The notes beneath the pieces are model-generated. The model was given only the letters and a program-made list of their open reading frames with translations. It did not search any database and was not told where the DNA came from. The position numbers and the translations under genes are program-made. Shown here in pieces: positions 36,487-47,619 of a stretch of 64,000 nucleotides of DNA. The first letter of the stretch is position 1. Every line of letters starts with the position of its first letter. Origin of the DNA: Cellulomonas phragmiteti (GTDB lineage Bacteria > Actinomycetota > Actinomycetes > Actinomycetales > Cellulomonadaceae). The DNA is taken from assembly GCF_016862775.1 (NCBI RefSeq), contig NZ_BONP01000003.1:186001-250000 (forward strand), read 5' to 3'.

Positions 36487-37089
36487 TCAGGGCGGGGTGG
36501 GGACGCCCAGGCGTCCGAGCACGGACGTCAGCCGCTCGCGCATGTCCAGCTCGAGCTGGGTCGCGCACCCGCGCTGCGCCTGCTGGGTGAGGGCCGCCCG
36601 CTCGCACCGCGCGTACTCCTGGGCCGCGTCCACGTAGAGCAGGGTCTGGGCGCTGATGGCCACCCAGGCGAGGGCTGCCACGATGAGCACGACCGGCAGC
36701 ACGATCACCGGGCCCCGGGCGCGGGCGCGGGCGGCGCGGACGACGGCGACGATCGCGAGCACGAGCCCGGCGACCGCGGCGACCGGTGCGCCGAGCATGG
36801 CCGGCCACGAGGCGCCGACGAGCAGCACCGAGGCGAGCAGCGCCGCGGCGGTCCAGGCGGCCGTGCGGGTGGCGCTCGCGACGCCCGCCGGATCGGGCGG
36901 GGGGGACGGGTGCGGCGCGTGCGGCGGCCCGGGCTGTGCCGGGGGCACCGGCCCGTGCGGGGTCGGCGCACCGGGCGTCGGTCCGGAGGCCCCCGTGGGC
37001 ATCTCGGGGAGCTGCTCGGGCGTCGGCTGACCGGCCCCTTGCTGCCCGGGGGGCGACGACGGGTCCGGCGGTGCCCACGGGTTGGCCAT
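36487..37089 (-). CDS. Proline-rich membrane protein, hypothetical
   Basis: 200 residues. The first 65 are proline and glycine rich (PWAPPDPSSPPGQQGAG), then three hydrophobic stretches near residues 75-150, and a polar C-terminal segment with two Cys (ARCERAALTQQAQRGCATQL) that could form a disulphide outside the cell. The layout recalls DUF4190-type actinobacterial proteins, but the match is not certain. It converges with the DUF6350 gene and diverges from purN. Confidence 0.65.
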   Translation of the reverse strand: MANPWAPPDPSSPPGQQGAGQPTPEQLPEMPTGASGPTPGAPTPHGPVPPAQPGPPHAPHPSPPPDPAGVASATRTAAWTAAALLASVLLVGASWPAMLGAPVAAVAGLVLAIVAVVRAARARARGPVIVLPVVLIVAALAWVAISAQTLLYVDAAQEYARCERAALTQQAQRGCATQLELDMRERLTSVLGRLGVPTPP

Positions 37090-37149
37090 GGCGCCATTCT
37101 CGCGCACGTCGCGGGTGGACGTGCGCCGGTGCGGTGCGGGCCGGGCCGG

Positions 37150-37155
37150 TAGGTT
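37150..37155 (+). promoter_or_regulatory. Leaderless -10 box of purN
   Basis: TAGGTT lies 7 bases before the GTG at 37163. No ribosome site is present between box and start. Confidence 0.65.
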
Positions 37156-37162
37156 GCCCGGC

Positions 37163-37834
37163 GTGACGTCCTCCTCGCAGCCCGGCCCGCCCCCGCCCGA
37201 CCGCGCCTCGGTACCGACGCACCGCCTGGTGGTGCTCGTCTCCGGCGGGGGGTCCAACCTCGGCGCCCTCCTCGACGCGCACAGCGACCCGGCGTACGGC
37301 GCCCGCGTCGTGGGCGTGGTCTCGGACAGGCCCGGGATCGCGGCGCTCGACCGGGCGCGCGACGCGGGCGTGCCCACGGCCGTCGTCGCGCTGCGGGACT
37401 TCCCGGACCGCGCGACCTGGGACCGCGCGCTCACCGAGGCGGTGGGCGTCTTCTCGCCCGACACGGTGGTCGCGGCGGGGTTCATGAAGCTGGTGGGCGC
37501 GACGTTCCTCGGCCGGTTCGGCGGCCGGACGGTCAACACGCACCCGGCGCTGCTGCCGTCGTTCCCCGGGGCGCACGGCGTGCGGGACGCCCTCGCCTAC
37601 GGGGTCAAGGTCAGCGGGTGCTCGGTGATCGTCGTCGACGAGGGCGTCGACGCCGGGCCGATCATCGCGCAGGAGACGGTGCCGGTGGCCGACGACGACA
37701 CCGAGGAGACGCTGCACGAGCGCATCAAGGTCGTCGAGCGGCGGCTGCTCGTGGACGTCGTCGGCCGGATCGCGCGCGAGGGCCTGAGCGTCGAGGGCCG
37801 CCGCGCACGCCTGGGCCGGGGCCCGGGCCGCTAG
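37163..37834 (+). CDS. purN: Phosphoribosylglycinamide formyltransferase
   Basis: 223 residues. It transfers a formyl group from formyl-tetrahydrofolate to GAR in purine synthesis. Visible motifs: [17 protein letters not shown] near the start, [31 protein letters not shown] (catalytic Asn and His) and [15 protein letters not shown] with the catalytic Asp. A divergent 20-residue N-terminal tail precedes the fold. The start is fixed by the leaderless promoter. Confidence 0.95.
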   Translation: MTSSSQPGPPPPDRASVPTHRLVVLVSGGGSNLGALLDAHSDPAYGARVVGVVSDRPGIAALDRARDAGVPTAVVALRDFPDRATWDRALTEAVGVFSPDTVVAAGFMKLVGATFLGRFGGRTVNTHPALLPSFPGAHGVRDALAYGVKVSGCSVIVVDEGVDAGPIIAQETVPVADDDTEETLHERIKVVERRLLVDVVGRIAREGLSVEGRRARLGRGPGR

Positions 37835-37837
37835 ACT
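37832..37837 (+). promoter_or_regulatory. Possible -10 box upstream of purH
   Basis: TAGACT overlaps the purN stop codon. It would give purH a leader of about 130 bases, or, if the in-frame GTG at 37849 is used, an N-terminal extension of 42 residues. Confidence 0.35.
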
Positions 37838-37974
37838 CGGCCGCGGTCGTGACTGGCGCAGGTGGAGGACCACCGGGGAGCGACCGCGCACACCCCCTGC
37901 CGTGCACCGCCCGCCTGGGTGCCGGGGTCCACCGAGGTCCGCCCGGACCACCGACCGACCCAGGAAGGCGCGCC

Positions 37975-39609
37975 ATGCCGCACGGCACCACCCCCCTCGC
38001 CCCCGTCCCCGACCCGACCGCCGACGCCACGCGCCGCCCCGTGCGTCGTGCGCTGCTCTCGGTCTACGACAAGTCCGGCCTCGTCGAGCTGGCGACGGCG
38101 CTGCACGCGGCCGGCGTCGAGCTCGTCTCGACCGGCTCGACGGCCGCGACCGTGGCCGCCGCGGGCGTCCCCGTGACGCGCGTCGAGGACGTCACCGGCT
38201 TCCCCGAGTGCCTGGACGGGCGCGTCAAGACCCTGCACCCGCGGGTGCACGCGGGGATCCTCGCGGACACCCGCCGCCCCGAGCACGTCGCACAGCTCGA
38301 CGAGCTGGGCGTCGCGGCGTTCGAGCTCGTCGTCGTCAACCTGTACCCGTTCACGCAGACCGTGGCGTCCGGCGCGGGCGTCGACGAGTGCGTCGAGCAG
38401 ATCGACATCGGCGGCCCCTCGATGGTGCGGGCCGCGGCCAAGAACCACCCGAGCGTCGCCGTCGTCGTCGACCCGGCCCGCTACGACGACGTCGTCGCCG
38501 CGGTCGCCGCCGGGGGCTTCACGCTCGCCGAGCGCACGCGCCTGGCCGCGCAGGCCTTCGTCCACACCGCCTCCTACGACGTGGCCGTCGCGTCCTGGAT
38601 GGGCAGCGTCGCCACGACGACCGACGAGGTCGCGGGCGTGGCGACCGGGTTCCCGGCCTGGATCGGCGCGACCTGGGAGCGCGCCGACGTGCTGCGCTAC
38701 GGCGAGAACCCGCACCAGCGTGCCGCGCTCTACACGACCGGCCACGGCCCGGCCGGGCTCGCGCAGGCCCGTCAGCTGCACGGCAAGGCGATGAGCTACA
38801 ACAACTACGTCGACGCCGACGCCGCGTGGCGCGCCGCGCACGACCACGGCGACGCCCCGACGGTCGCGGTCGTCAAGCACGCGAACCCGTGCGGGATCGC
38901 CGTGGGCGCGGACGTCGCCGACGCCCACGCCCGGGCGCACGCCTGCGACCCGGTCTCGGCGTTCGGCGGGGTCATCGCCACCAACCAGCGCCTGACGCGC
39001 GCGGCGGCCGAGCAGATCGCGCCCGTGTTCACCGAGGTCGTCGTCGCCCCCGCGTTCGACGACGACGCGCTCGACCTGCTCGCGCAGAAGAAGAACATCC
39101 GGCTCCTCGTCGTCGAGGCCCCGCCCGCGTCCCGGACCGAGACGCGCCCCGTCTCCGGGGGGCTGCTCGTGCAGGCGGTCGACCGCCTCGACGCCCCGGG
39201 CGACGACCCCGCCGCGTGGACCCTGGCGGCGGGCGAGCCCGCGGACGACGCGACGCTGGCCGACCTGGCGTTCGCGTGGCGGGCCGTGCGGGCCGTGAAG
39301 TCCAACGCGATCCTGCTCGCCGACCAGGGTGCGTCCGTGGGCGTGGGCATGGGGCAGGTCAACCGCGTCGACTCCTGCCGGCTGGCCGTCGAGCGCGCGA
39401 ACGCGGGCGGCGTCGAGCGGGCACGCGGCGCCGTCGCCGCGTCCGACGCGTTCTTCCCGTTCGCCGACGGGCTGCAGGTGCTGCTCGACGCGGGCGTGCG
39501 CGCCGTCGTCCAGCCGGGCGGGTCGGTCCGCGACGAGGAGGTCGTCGCGGCCGCGGCCGCGGCGGGCGTCACGCTGTACCTCACCGGCACCCGGCACTTC
39601 GCGCACTGA
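37975..39609 (+). CDS. purH: Bifunctional AICAR formyltransferase / IMP cyclohydrolase
   Basis: 544 residues, catalysing the last two steps of IMP synthesis. N-terminal MGS-like cyclohydrolase domain: [52 protein letters not shown]-terminal transformylase domain: [42 protein letters not shown], the typical AVKSNAIL and [12 protein letters not shown], ending HFAH. ATG at 37975 has AGGAAGG 6 bases upstream. An in-frame GTG at 37849 remains possible but would add only low-complexity sequence. Confidence 0.95.
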   Translation: MPHGTTPLAPVPDPTADATRRPVRRALLSVYDKSGLVELATALHAAGVELVSTGSTAATVAAAGVPVTRVEDVTGFPECLDGRVKTLHPRVHAGILADTRRPEHVAQLDELGVAAFELVVVNLYPFTQTVASGAGVDECVEQIDIGGPSMVRAAAKNHPSVAVVVDPARYDDVVAAVAAGGFTLAERTRLAAQAFVHTASYDVAVASWMGSVATTTDEVAGVATGFPAWIGATWERADVLRYGENPHQRAALYTTGHGPAGLAQARQLHGKAMSYNNYVDADAAWRAAHDHGDAPTVAVVKHANPCGIAVGADVADAHARAHACDPVSAFGGVIATNQRLTRAAAEQIAPVFTEVVVAPAFDDDALDLLAQKKNIRLLVVEAPPASRTETRPVSGGLLVQAVDRLDAPGDDPAAWTLAAGEPADDATLADLAFAWRAVRAVKSNAILLADQGASVGVGMGQVNRVDSCRLAVERANAGGVERARGAVAASDAFFPFADGLQVLLDAGVRAVVQPGGSVRDEEVVAAAAAAGVTLYLTGTRHFAH

Positions 39610-39616
39610 CGCGCCC

Positions 39617-39645
39617 GGCCGCCCTCCCCGGCGGGGAGGGCGGCC
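39617..39645. terminator. Bidirectional terminator between purH and the reductase gene
   Basis: GGCCGCCCTCCCC pairs with its perfect complement at 39633-39645 around a 3-base loop. It lies between convergent genes. Confidence 0.75.
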
Positions 39646-39654
39646 CGGGGCCGC

Positions 39655-40914
39655 TCACGTCGCCGGTGACGTCCGCAGCACGGTCCGCAGGTCGTCGTCC
39701 GGACCGGGCGCGTCCGGCAGGACGACGCGGGGCAGGTCGTCACGCGCGAACAGGCGGCGGGCCGCGCCGACGTCGCGCGGCCGGTCCACGACGAGCGCGC
39801 CGGTGACGAGGTCCCCGCGCGCCCACAGCGCCGTCCACCCGGTGCCCGTCGGATCGCCCAGCACGGTCACGCGGTCCTCGGCCCCCGGCAGACCGAACAT
39901 CGTCAGGTCGTGCCCGAGCTGCGTGGAGAACACGTAGGGCGTGGGCTCGGGGCCCTCGACCGGCACCCCGAGCAGCCGGCGCACCAGCACGTCGGGGCCG
40001 TGCAGGGCCTCGTCCCAGTGCCCGCCGGGCACCCAGCCGTGCCGGGCCGAGCGCCGCACGGCGACGTCGCCGACCGCCAGCAGCCCCGGCAGCGGGCCGG
40101 ACGGCCCCAGCACCCGGTACGACTCGTCGACGGCCACGGCGCCGGCGCGCAGCGGCACGGCGTCCGCCAGCCACCTGGTCGCGGGACGCGCCCCCACGGC
40201 GACGAGCACCGCGTCCGCAGCCAGCCGCGAGCCGTCCGCGAGCAGGATCCCGGTGCCGTCCACGGTGGCCACCCGCGCGGACGTGCGCAGGTCCACCCCC
40301 GCGGCCGCGTACCAGGGTGCCGTCAGGGCGCCGACCTGCGCGCCGAGCGCCGTCGACAACGGCGCGGCCTGCGCCTCGAGCACGGTCACGGCGTGCCCCG
40401 CCGCCGCGGCGACCCCGGCGACCTCGGCGCCCACCCAGCCCGCACCGACGACGACGAGCCGGCGCGGCCCGCCCGCCAGCGCCGCGCGCAGGCCGTCGGC
40501 GTCGGCGGCGGTGTGCAGCGTGCGTGCGTGCCAGCCGGGCACGGTCGTGGCGTGCGCACCGGTCGCCAGCACGACGCACGACGACGTCAGCTCCCCCTCG
40601 TCGGTGGTGACGACCGCGCCGCCCCCGGCCAGCGGGCGCAGGGCGCGGGCCGGGCGGGCCAGGTGCACCTCGTCGGCGAGCGCGTGCAGGTCGTGGCCGA
40701 GGTCGTCGGCGAGCCAGGCGGGCGAGGACCGGTCGAGCAGGTGCTTGGACAGCGGCGGCCGGTCGTAGGGCGCGACGCCCTCGGCCCCCAGCAGGCGCAC
40801 CGGGCCGTCGTAGCCGTGGTCCCGCAGCGCGGCGACGGTCCGCAGCGCGGCGAGACCGCCACCGACCACGAGGACGTCGGCCGGGGGGAGGGGGGCGCGT
40901 CGCGGGTCGGTCAC
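39655..40914 (-). CDS. FAD/NAD(P)H-dependent oxidoreductase, ferredoxin-reductase type
   Basis: 419 residues. FAD-binding VLVVGGGLAALRTVAALR at the start, the APYDRPPLSKHLL motif of ferredoxin/rubredoxin reductases, CVVLATGA, the NAD(P)-binding RLVVVGAGWVGAEVAGVAA, and the second FAD contact GLLAVGDVAV, followed by a C-terminal reductase domain (HWDEALHGPDVLVRRLLG, ALWARGDLVTGALVVDRP). It would pass electrons from NAD(P)H to a ferredoxin or similar carrier, but no partner gene is nearby. Start GTG at 40914 is preferred over GTG 40923 because a -10 box lies 7 bases before it. Confidence 0.9.
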   Translation of the reverse strand: MTDPRRAPLPPADVLVVGGGLAALRTVAALRDHGYDGPVRLLGAEGVAPYDRPPLSKHLLDRSSPAWLADDLGHDLHALADEVHLARPARALRPLAGGGAVVTTDEGELTSSCVVLATGAHATTVPGWHARTLHTAADADGLRAALAGGPRRLVVVGAGWVGAEVAGVAAAAGHAVTVLEAQAAPLSTALGAQVGALTAPWYAAAGVDLRTSARVATVDGTGILLADGSRLAADAVLVAVGARPATRWLADAVPLRAGAVAVDESYRVLGPSGPLPGLLAVGDVAVRRSARHGWVPGGHWDEALHGPDVLVRRLLGVPVEGPEPTPYVFSTQLGHDLTMFGLPGAEDRVTVLGDPTGTGWTALWARGDLVTGALVVDRPRDVGAARRLFARDDLPRVVLPDAPGPDDDLRTVLRTSPAT

Positions 40915-40921
40915 GGGGTTC

Positions 40922-40927
40922 ACCGTA
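40922..40927 (-). promoter_or_regulatory. Leaderless -10 box of the reductase gene
   Basis: TACGGT on the minus strand, 7 bases before the GTG at 40914. It supports the shorter of two possible starts. Confidence 0.55.
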
Positions 40928-40945
40928 ACGAGGGTGGCACAGCGG

Positions 40946-40951
40946 TACGCT
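40946..40951 (+). promoter_or_regulatory. Putative -10 box of the DUF3017 gene
   Basis: TACGCT on the plus strand in the divergent gap; a leader of nearly 90 bases would follow. Confidence 0.35.
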
Positions 40952-41045
40952 GGGTCCGCCGCGCACGTCGGCGGGCGCGTCCGGTCACCGACCCGGGCGT
41001 CCTCCCGGCCGTGCGGTGCCCACGACGCACGGAGGGAGCGCACGG

Positions 41046-41507
41046 ATGTCGACGCCCGCGCGCACCCCCGCCGCCGGACTGCCGGGTCCGGTGTGGCCCT
41101 CGCGGCCCGTTCCCCCGACGGTGCCGGCGTCCCTCGCGGCACCGTCCGCCGCGCCCCCCGTGGCGACACGGCCGGAGCCACCCGCAGCCGCCGAGGTCCC
41201 CGCGGAGGAGCTCCCGCTCGACCCGCGCAGCATCGCGCGTGCCGCGCTCGCGGCCGGCCGCAACAGGTCCCTGTGGTGGACGATGTCGGGGATCGTCGTG
41301 GCCGTGGCCGTGGCGTTCGTGACGGACGCCGTCGTCGGGACGTTCGCGCTCGCGCTGCTGCTGCTCGCGTCGGCGGTCGTGCGGGCCCTCGCCCCGGCTC
41401 CCGGACCCGCGGCGGTCTCGGTGCGCTCCAAGCCGCTCGACGTCGCGGTCCTCGCCGGGAGCGCGGCCACGCTGGTGGTGCTGGCGTCGGTCCTGCCGCC
41501 GGGCTGA
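41046..41507 (+). CDS. DUF3017 family membrane protein
   Basis: 153 residues: a Pro/Ala-rich N-terminal half, then RNRSLWWTMSGIVVAVAVAF, a second helix (VVGTFALALLLLASAVVRAL), the segment VSVRSKPLDVAVLAGSA and a final helix. The last three elements are the DUF3017 signature. The family is often found between purH/folD and mdh in actinobacteria, as here. GGAGGGA precedes the ATG. Function unknown. Confidence 0.82.
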   Translation: MSTPARTPAAGLPGPVWPSRPVPPTVPASLAAPSAAPPVATRPEPPAAAEVPAEELPLDPRSIARAALAAGRNRSLWWTMSGIVVAVAVAFVTDAVVGTFALALLLLASAVVRALAPAPGPAAVSVRSKPLDVAVLAGSAATLVVLASVLPPG

Positions 41508-41531
41508 GTCGCCGACGGACCCGCCAGGACG

Positions 41532-41568
41532 ACGACGGCCCCGGGAGCCGTGCTCCCGGGGCCGTCGT
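41532..41568. terminator. Bidirectional terminator, 17-bp perfect stem
   Basis: Bases 41532-41548 pair with 41552-41568 around a 3-base loop between the convergent DUF3017 and aquaporin genes. Confidence 0.8.
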
Positions 41569-41577
41569 GCGGGGGTG

Positions 41578-42600
41578 TCAGCGGTCGACGACGACCACGT
41601 CCTCCTCGGCGACGTACAGGTCGTCCTCGGCGAACAGCGAGTCCTCGAGGGGCTCGGCCGCGAAGGCGCGGTAGACCAGCGCCGCGATCGCGGCGCCGAG
41701 GAGCGGCGCGGCCCAGAAGAGCCACACCTGCTCCAGCGCCCACGACTCGGAGAAGATCGCCGCGGCGAGCGAGCGTGCCGGGTTGAGCGAGCCGTTGGTC
41801 ACCGGCAGCGCGAGCAGCAGCAGCGCCGTGTAGGTCAGGCCCACGGCGAACGGCAGGTGCTGCTTGTTCGCGCGGCGGTCGGTGGCGCCGAGGATGACGC
41901 CGACGAACACGGCCGTGCCGACGACCTCGACGAGGAGCGCGGCGACGAGGCCGAACTCGGCCTGGCCCTGCGACAGCGTCGCCAGGGGGGAGTGGTCGCC
42001 GAACCCGTTGGCGGTGCCGCTGAAGAACGTGCGGACCCCGGCCTCGCCGCCCTGGCTGACGAGGCCCGGCAGGGCGGGCGGCACGGTGAGGAACAGGACG
42101 GCCGCGCCGAGCGCGCCGCCGACGACCTGCGCGAGCCAGTAGGGCAGCAGGTCGCGGAACGGGGTGCGACCGGCGAGGCAGGCGCCCAGGGTCACGGCGG
42201 GGTTGAAGTGCCCGCCCGAGACGTTGCCGACGGCGACGATGCCCGCCAGGACCGCGATGCCGAAGCCGAGGGCGACGCCGAGACCGCCGCCGACGTTGGA
42301 GAACGCGGCGTACAGGGCGATGCCGACGCCGACGAGGACGAGGACGAAGGTGCCGAGCGCCTCGGCGCCGAGGCGCGCGAGCAGGCCCGGTCCGGCAGCG
42401 ACGACGGTCCCGGCGGGCAGCACGTAGGCGTCGTCGTCGTCCTCCTCGACGACGGCGGCGGCGGTCCGCGGCGCGGCGGGCTCGGCGACGACGACCTCCT
42501 CGACGACGACCTCCTCGACCGGCTCGGCGGGGGTGCTGGCGGGGGTGGTGTCCTCGGGCTCGGGGGAGTCCTCGGGTGTCTGAGGCTTCTGCTGGGACAT
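41578..42600 (-). CDS. MIP family aquaporin/glycerol channel with acidic N-terminal tail
   Basis: 340 residues. Six-helix MIP fold with the two NPA boxes [12 protein letters not shown] and [11 protein letters not shown]; the first NPA is followed by ValThr as in water channels. The second box is NPARS, as in aquaporin Z-like proteins, so water transport is the best guess. About 70 residues before the first helix form an acidic, Pro/Glu/Val-rich tail ([24 protein letters not shown]) and the C-terminal tail is also acidic ([18 protein letters not shown]). Most bacterial aquaporins lack such tails. The gene diverges from icd, with a 30-bp dyad in the gap. Confidence 0.9.
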   Translation of the reverse strand: MSQQKPQTPEDSPEPEDTTPASTPAEPVEEVVVEEVVVAEPAAPRTAAAVVEEDDDDAYVLPAGTVVAAGPGLLARLGAEALGTFVLVLVGVGIALYAAFSNVGGGLGVALGFGIAVLAGIVAVGNVSGGHFNPAVTLGACLAGRTPFRDLLPYWLAQVVGGALGAAVLFLTVPPALPGLVSQGGEAGVRTFFSGTANGFGDHSPLATLSQGQAEFGLVAALLVEVVGTAVFVGVILGATDRRANKQHLPFAVGLTYTALLLLALPVTNGSLNPARSLAAAIFSESWALEQVWLFWAAPLLGAAIAALVYRAFAAEPLEDSLFAEDDLYVAEEDVVVVDR

Positions 42601-42780
42601 GTCGGTCCTGTCGTGTGAGGTGGGTGAGCCACCGGTCGGTGCCGCGTCGTCGTGCCGGGCCCGGAGGGTGGGTGCGGTGCGACGACAACGGGGCGAACTA
42701 CGCAGGGCACAGCATGCCAGCCCGGGCTGTGCGTGCGCAGGGATGCGGGTCCCGGGCCCGCGCCGGGGCGGACGGGACCT

Positions 42781-45192
<2,412 letters not shown>

Positions 45193-45200
45193 CGCCGTCG

Positions 45201-45220
45201 GCCCGGCTCCCGTGCCGGGC
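45201..45220. terminator. Short bidirectional hairpin after mdh
   Basis: GCCCGGC and GCCGGGC form a 7-bp stem with a 6-base loop between convergent genes. Confidence 0.5.
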
Positions 45221-45248
45221 GGTGGCGGCGGGTGGTGGCGGCGGGCAC

Positions 45249-45884
45249 TCAGCCCGCCGCCACCCGTGCCATCTCGCGGACGACCGCGGCGAGCGCGTGC
45301 GGGGCGTCGTGCTGGACGTAGTGCCCGCAGCCCGGGAGCACCCGGACGGCGACGCCGTACCGGCGGTGCAGCTCGGCAGCGGCGGTGTGGCGCGGCCGGG
45401 GTGAGCGCCCCCCCACGGTGACGAGGACGGGGCCCTGGCCTGCGCCGGGCGCGGCGGGCTCGAACGCGCGGAACATCGCCAGGTCGCGGCCGACGGCGGC
45501 GTGGTCGTCGGGTGCGTCGTCGATCCGCCAGGTCGGCCCGTACAGCGCGGCCCCGAAGCCGGCGACGCCGCCGGTGCGCCAGCCCTCGACGACGTGGTCG
45601 AGCAGGCCGGGGACGAGCGACCCGACGGCGGGCTCGTGCAGCACCGCCCCGGCGAGCGGGACGTCGGTCGCGGCGAGCGCCAGGCCGAGGGTCGCGCCGC
45701 CGCTGACCCCCACGACGAGAGCGCCCGCGGCGTCGCCGAGCGCGTCGAGCTCGCGCCGCAGGTCCCCGGTGCTGGGGCGGGTGGCCGCGACGACGTCGAG
45801 GCCGGTCAGCAGCGGCACGAGGCGGTCCCAGACCCGGGCGGTCGTCGCCGCGCCGTGCACGAGCAGGACGCGGGGCGGCGGCAT
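45249..45884 (-). CDS. Alpha/beta hydrolase
   Basis: 211 residues. Oxyanion segment VLLVHGAATTARVWDRLVP, nucleophile elbow GVSGGATLG (Ser near residue 61), and the catalytic His in GCGHYVQHDAPH near the end. The catalytic acid is not obvious. Small single-domain hydrolase, probably an esterase or similar; substrate unknown. Start is fixed by a leaderless promoter box 6 bases upstream. Confidence 0.85.
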   Translation of the reverse strand: MPPPRVLLVHGAATTARVWDRLVPLLTGLDVVAATRPSTGDLRRELDALGDAAGALVVGVSGGATLGLALAATDVPLAGAVLHEPAVGSLVPGLLDHVVEGWRTGGVAGFGAALYGPTWRIDDAPDDHAAVGRDLAMFRAFEPAAPGAGQGPVLVTVGGRSPRPRHTAAAELHRRYGVAVRVLPGCGHYVQHDAPHALAAVVREMARVAAG

Positions 45885-45890
45885 GGCGCG

Positions 45891-45896
45891 AGCCTA
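45891..45896 (-). promoter_or_regulatory. Leaderless -10 box of the hydrolase gene
   Basis: TAGGCT on the minus strand, 6 bases before the ATG at 45884. Confidence 0.6.
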
Positions 45897-45993
45897 GGGC
45901 GCGCGGGTCGCGACGTCCCGACCCGCCGGCCGGCCCGCTGCGTCAGATACGGAGCCGTTACGTCACGCACCTCTGTCCGAAACATCCCGCTCC

Positions 45994-45999
45994 TACGTT
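45994..45999 (+). promoter_or_regulatory. -10 box of the BMP-type importer operon
   Basis: TACGTT lies exactly 7 bases before the GTG at 46007. Transcription should begin on that GTG, which opens a short leader reading frame rather than the ABC gene itself. Confidence 0.6.
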
Positions 46000-46006
46000 G
46001 TGGCGC

Positions 46007-46040
46007 GTGGATACACGCAGGGATACTGCGGTGGATACAC
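46007..46040 (+). repeat. GGATAC repeats with 12-bp period, candidate operator
   Basis: GTGGATACAC occurs identically at 46007-46016 and 46031-46040; GGATAC is also present midway at 46021-46026. The three copies lie 12 bases apart, directly at the predicted transcription start. Each full copy has GTG-GATA-CAC symmetry. Confidence 0.5.
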
Positions 46041-46072
46041 CACCGCGCGCCCGCGGAGCGGCACGGCCATGA
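46007..46072 (+). CDS. Leaderless 21-codon leader peptide
   Basis: GTG at 46007 opens a frame of 21 codons ([20 protein letters not shown], then P) whose TGA overlaps the ABC ATPase start as ATGA. The -10 box 7 bases upstream fits a leaderless transcript that begins on this GTG. Translation of the leader would bring ribosomes to the poorly marked ABC start. The repeated Asp-Thr pairs come from a 12-base DNA repeat, so the peptide sequence itself may not matter. It could be an attenuator or only a coupling device; there is no direct proof that it is translated. Confidence 0.5.
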   Translation: MDTRRDTAVDTPPRARGAARP

Positions 46073-47619
46073 CAGCCGAGCCGGTCGTCCGCGCCGCCAG
46101 CCGGGTCGGCAAGCCGCCCGCGTTGCTCGAGGCCCGCAGCCTCACCAAGCGCTTCGGTGACGTGGTCGCCAACGCCGACGTCGACCTGACCGTGCTCCCG
46201 GGCACGGTGCACGGGCTGATCGGGGAGAACGGCGCCGGCAAGAGCACGCTGCTGAAGATGCTGTACGGCGTCTACACCCCCGACGAGGGCCGGCTCTACG
46301 TCGACGGCGCGCCCGTCGAGCCCGGCAGCCCGGCGGACGCCCGTGCGCTCGGCATCGGCATGGTCTTCCAGGACCTGCGCCTGGTGCCCGCGCTGACCGT
46401 GGCCGAGAACATCGCCCTCGCCCTGCCCCGGGGACCGCTGCTCGGCCTGCGGGCGCTCTCGGCGCGCGTCACCGAGGCGTCCGAGCGCTACGGGCTGTCC
46501 GTCGACCCGGCGGCGACGGTGCGCCACCTGTCCATCGGCGAGCGCCAGCGCACCGAGATCCTCAAGGTCCTCATGACCGGGGCGCGGCTCGTCATCCTCG
46601 ACGAGCCCACCAGCGTGCTGGCGCCGCGCGAGGTCGACGCGCTCTTCGAGGTCGTCGCGCAGCTGCGCGACCAGGGGCTGGCGGTCGTGCTCGTCACGCA
46701 CAAGCTCAACGAGGTCCGGGCGATCGCCGACCAGGTCACGGTCCTGCGCGGGGGACGCGTGATCGTCGGAGCCGCCGACCCGGGGGGCTTCACGGACGAG
46801 GAGCTGGTGGAGGCCATGGTCGGGCGGCGCGTGCCTCCGCTCTCGCAGGAGCGCCCACCCGTGCCGGACACCGAGCGCCCGGCCCTGGAGCTGCGCGGCG
46901 CGACCGCGCAGGGCGACCGCGGGCACGTCGCGCTCAAGCGTGTCGACCTCGACGTGCGCCCCGGGGAGCTCGTCGGTGTCGCCGGCGTGGCCGGCAGCGG
47001 GCAGAAGGAGCTGTGCGAGGTCGCGCTGGGGCTGCGTCCGCTCGCGTCGGGGACCGTGCGCCTCGGCGACGGCGAGCCCGGGCGGCTGAGCGTCCGCACC
47101 GCGCTCGACCAGGGAGCCGTGACGATCCCCGAGGACCCCGTCGCGGACTCGGTCGTGCCCGGGCTGACGGTGCTGGAGCACATGGTCCTCGACGGGCGGC
47201 CCGTCCCCCGGCGCGGGCTCGGCGTCGACTGGGGAGCCGTCGAGGCCCGGACCCGGCAGCTCGACGAGCAGGCGGGCCTGCACATCGCCCCGCGCGGACG
47301 GCAGCTCGCCTCGCTGTCGGGCGGCAACATCCAGCGGGTCGTCCTGACGCGCGAGCTCGGCCAGGACGCGACGGTCGTCGTCGCGGCCTACCCGAGCCGC
47401 GGGCTGGACGTCGCGAACACCCGGCGGACGCAGGAGCTGCTGCTCGCGCACCGCGACCGCGGCGCGGCCGTGCTGGTCGTCTCGGAGGACATCGACGAGC
47501 TCCTCGCCCTCGCGGACCGCATCGCGGTCATGCACGACGGCCACGTCGTCGGCGTGGTCGACACCGCGGACGCCGACCGGATGTCGATCGGCCGCCTGAT
47601 GCTCGGAGGTGCCGCGTGA
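46069..47619 (+). CDS. Nucleoside-type ABC importer, duplicated ATPase subunit
   Basis: 516 residues with two ATPase domains. The first has Walker [13 protein letters not shown], signature [11 protein letters not shown] and Walker [13 protein letters not shown]. The second has a degenerate Walker A ([10 protein letters not shown]), signature [11 protein letters not shown] and a weak Walker B ([12 protein letters not shown]), as is usual for BMP-type nucleoside importers. It powers the two permeases that follow. The ATG at 46069 is chosen because an upstream in-frame GTG (46000) abuts the -10 box and would not be in the transcript. Confidence 0.9.
   Translation: MTAEPVVRAASRVGKPPALLEARSLTKRFGDVVANADVDLTVLPGTVHGLIGENGAGKSTLLKMLYGVYTPDEGRLYVDGAPVEPGSPADARALGIGMVFQDLRLVPALTVAENIALALPRGPLLGLRALSARVTEASERYGLSVDPAATVRHLSIGERQRTEILKVLMTGARLVILDEPTSVLAPREVDALFEVVAQLRDQGLAVVLVTHKLNEVRAIADQVTVLRGGRVIVGAADPGGFTDEELVEAMVGRRVPPLSQERPPVPDTERPALELRGATAQGDRGHVALKRVDLDVRPGELVGVAGVAGSGQKELCEVALGLRPLASGTVRLGDGEPGRLSVRTALDQGAVTIPEDPVADSVVPGLTVLEHMVLDGRPVPRRGLGVDWGAVEARTRQLDEQAGLHIAPRGRQLASLSGGNIQRVVLTRELGQDATVVVAAYPSRGLDVANTRRTQELLLAHRDRGAAVLVVSEDIDELLALADRIAVMHDGHVVGVVDTADADRMSIGRLMLGGAA

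Noticed and set aside
46000-46068. GTG at 46000 as the start of the nucleoside importer ATPase
   Set aside because: It directly abuts the -10 box TACGTT, so it would lie upstream of the expected transcription start. The ATG at 46069 also matches where the ATPase family begins.
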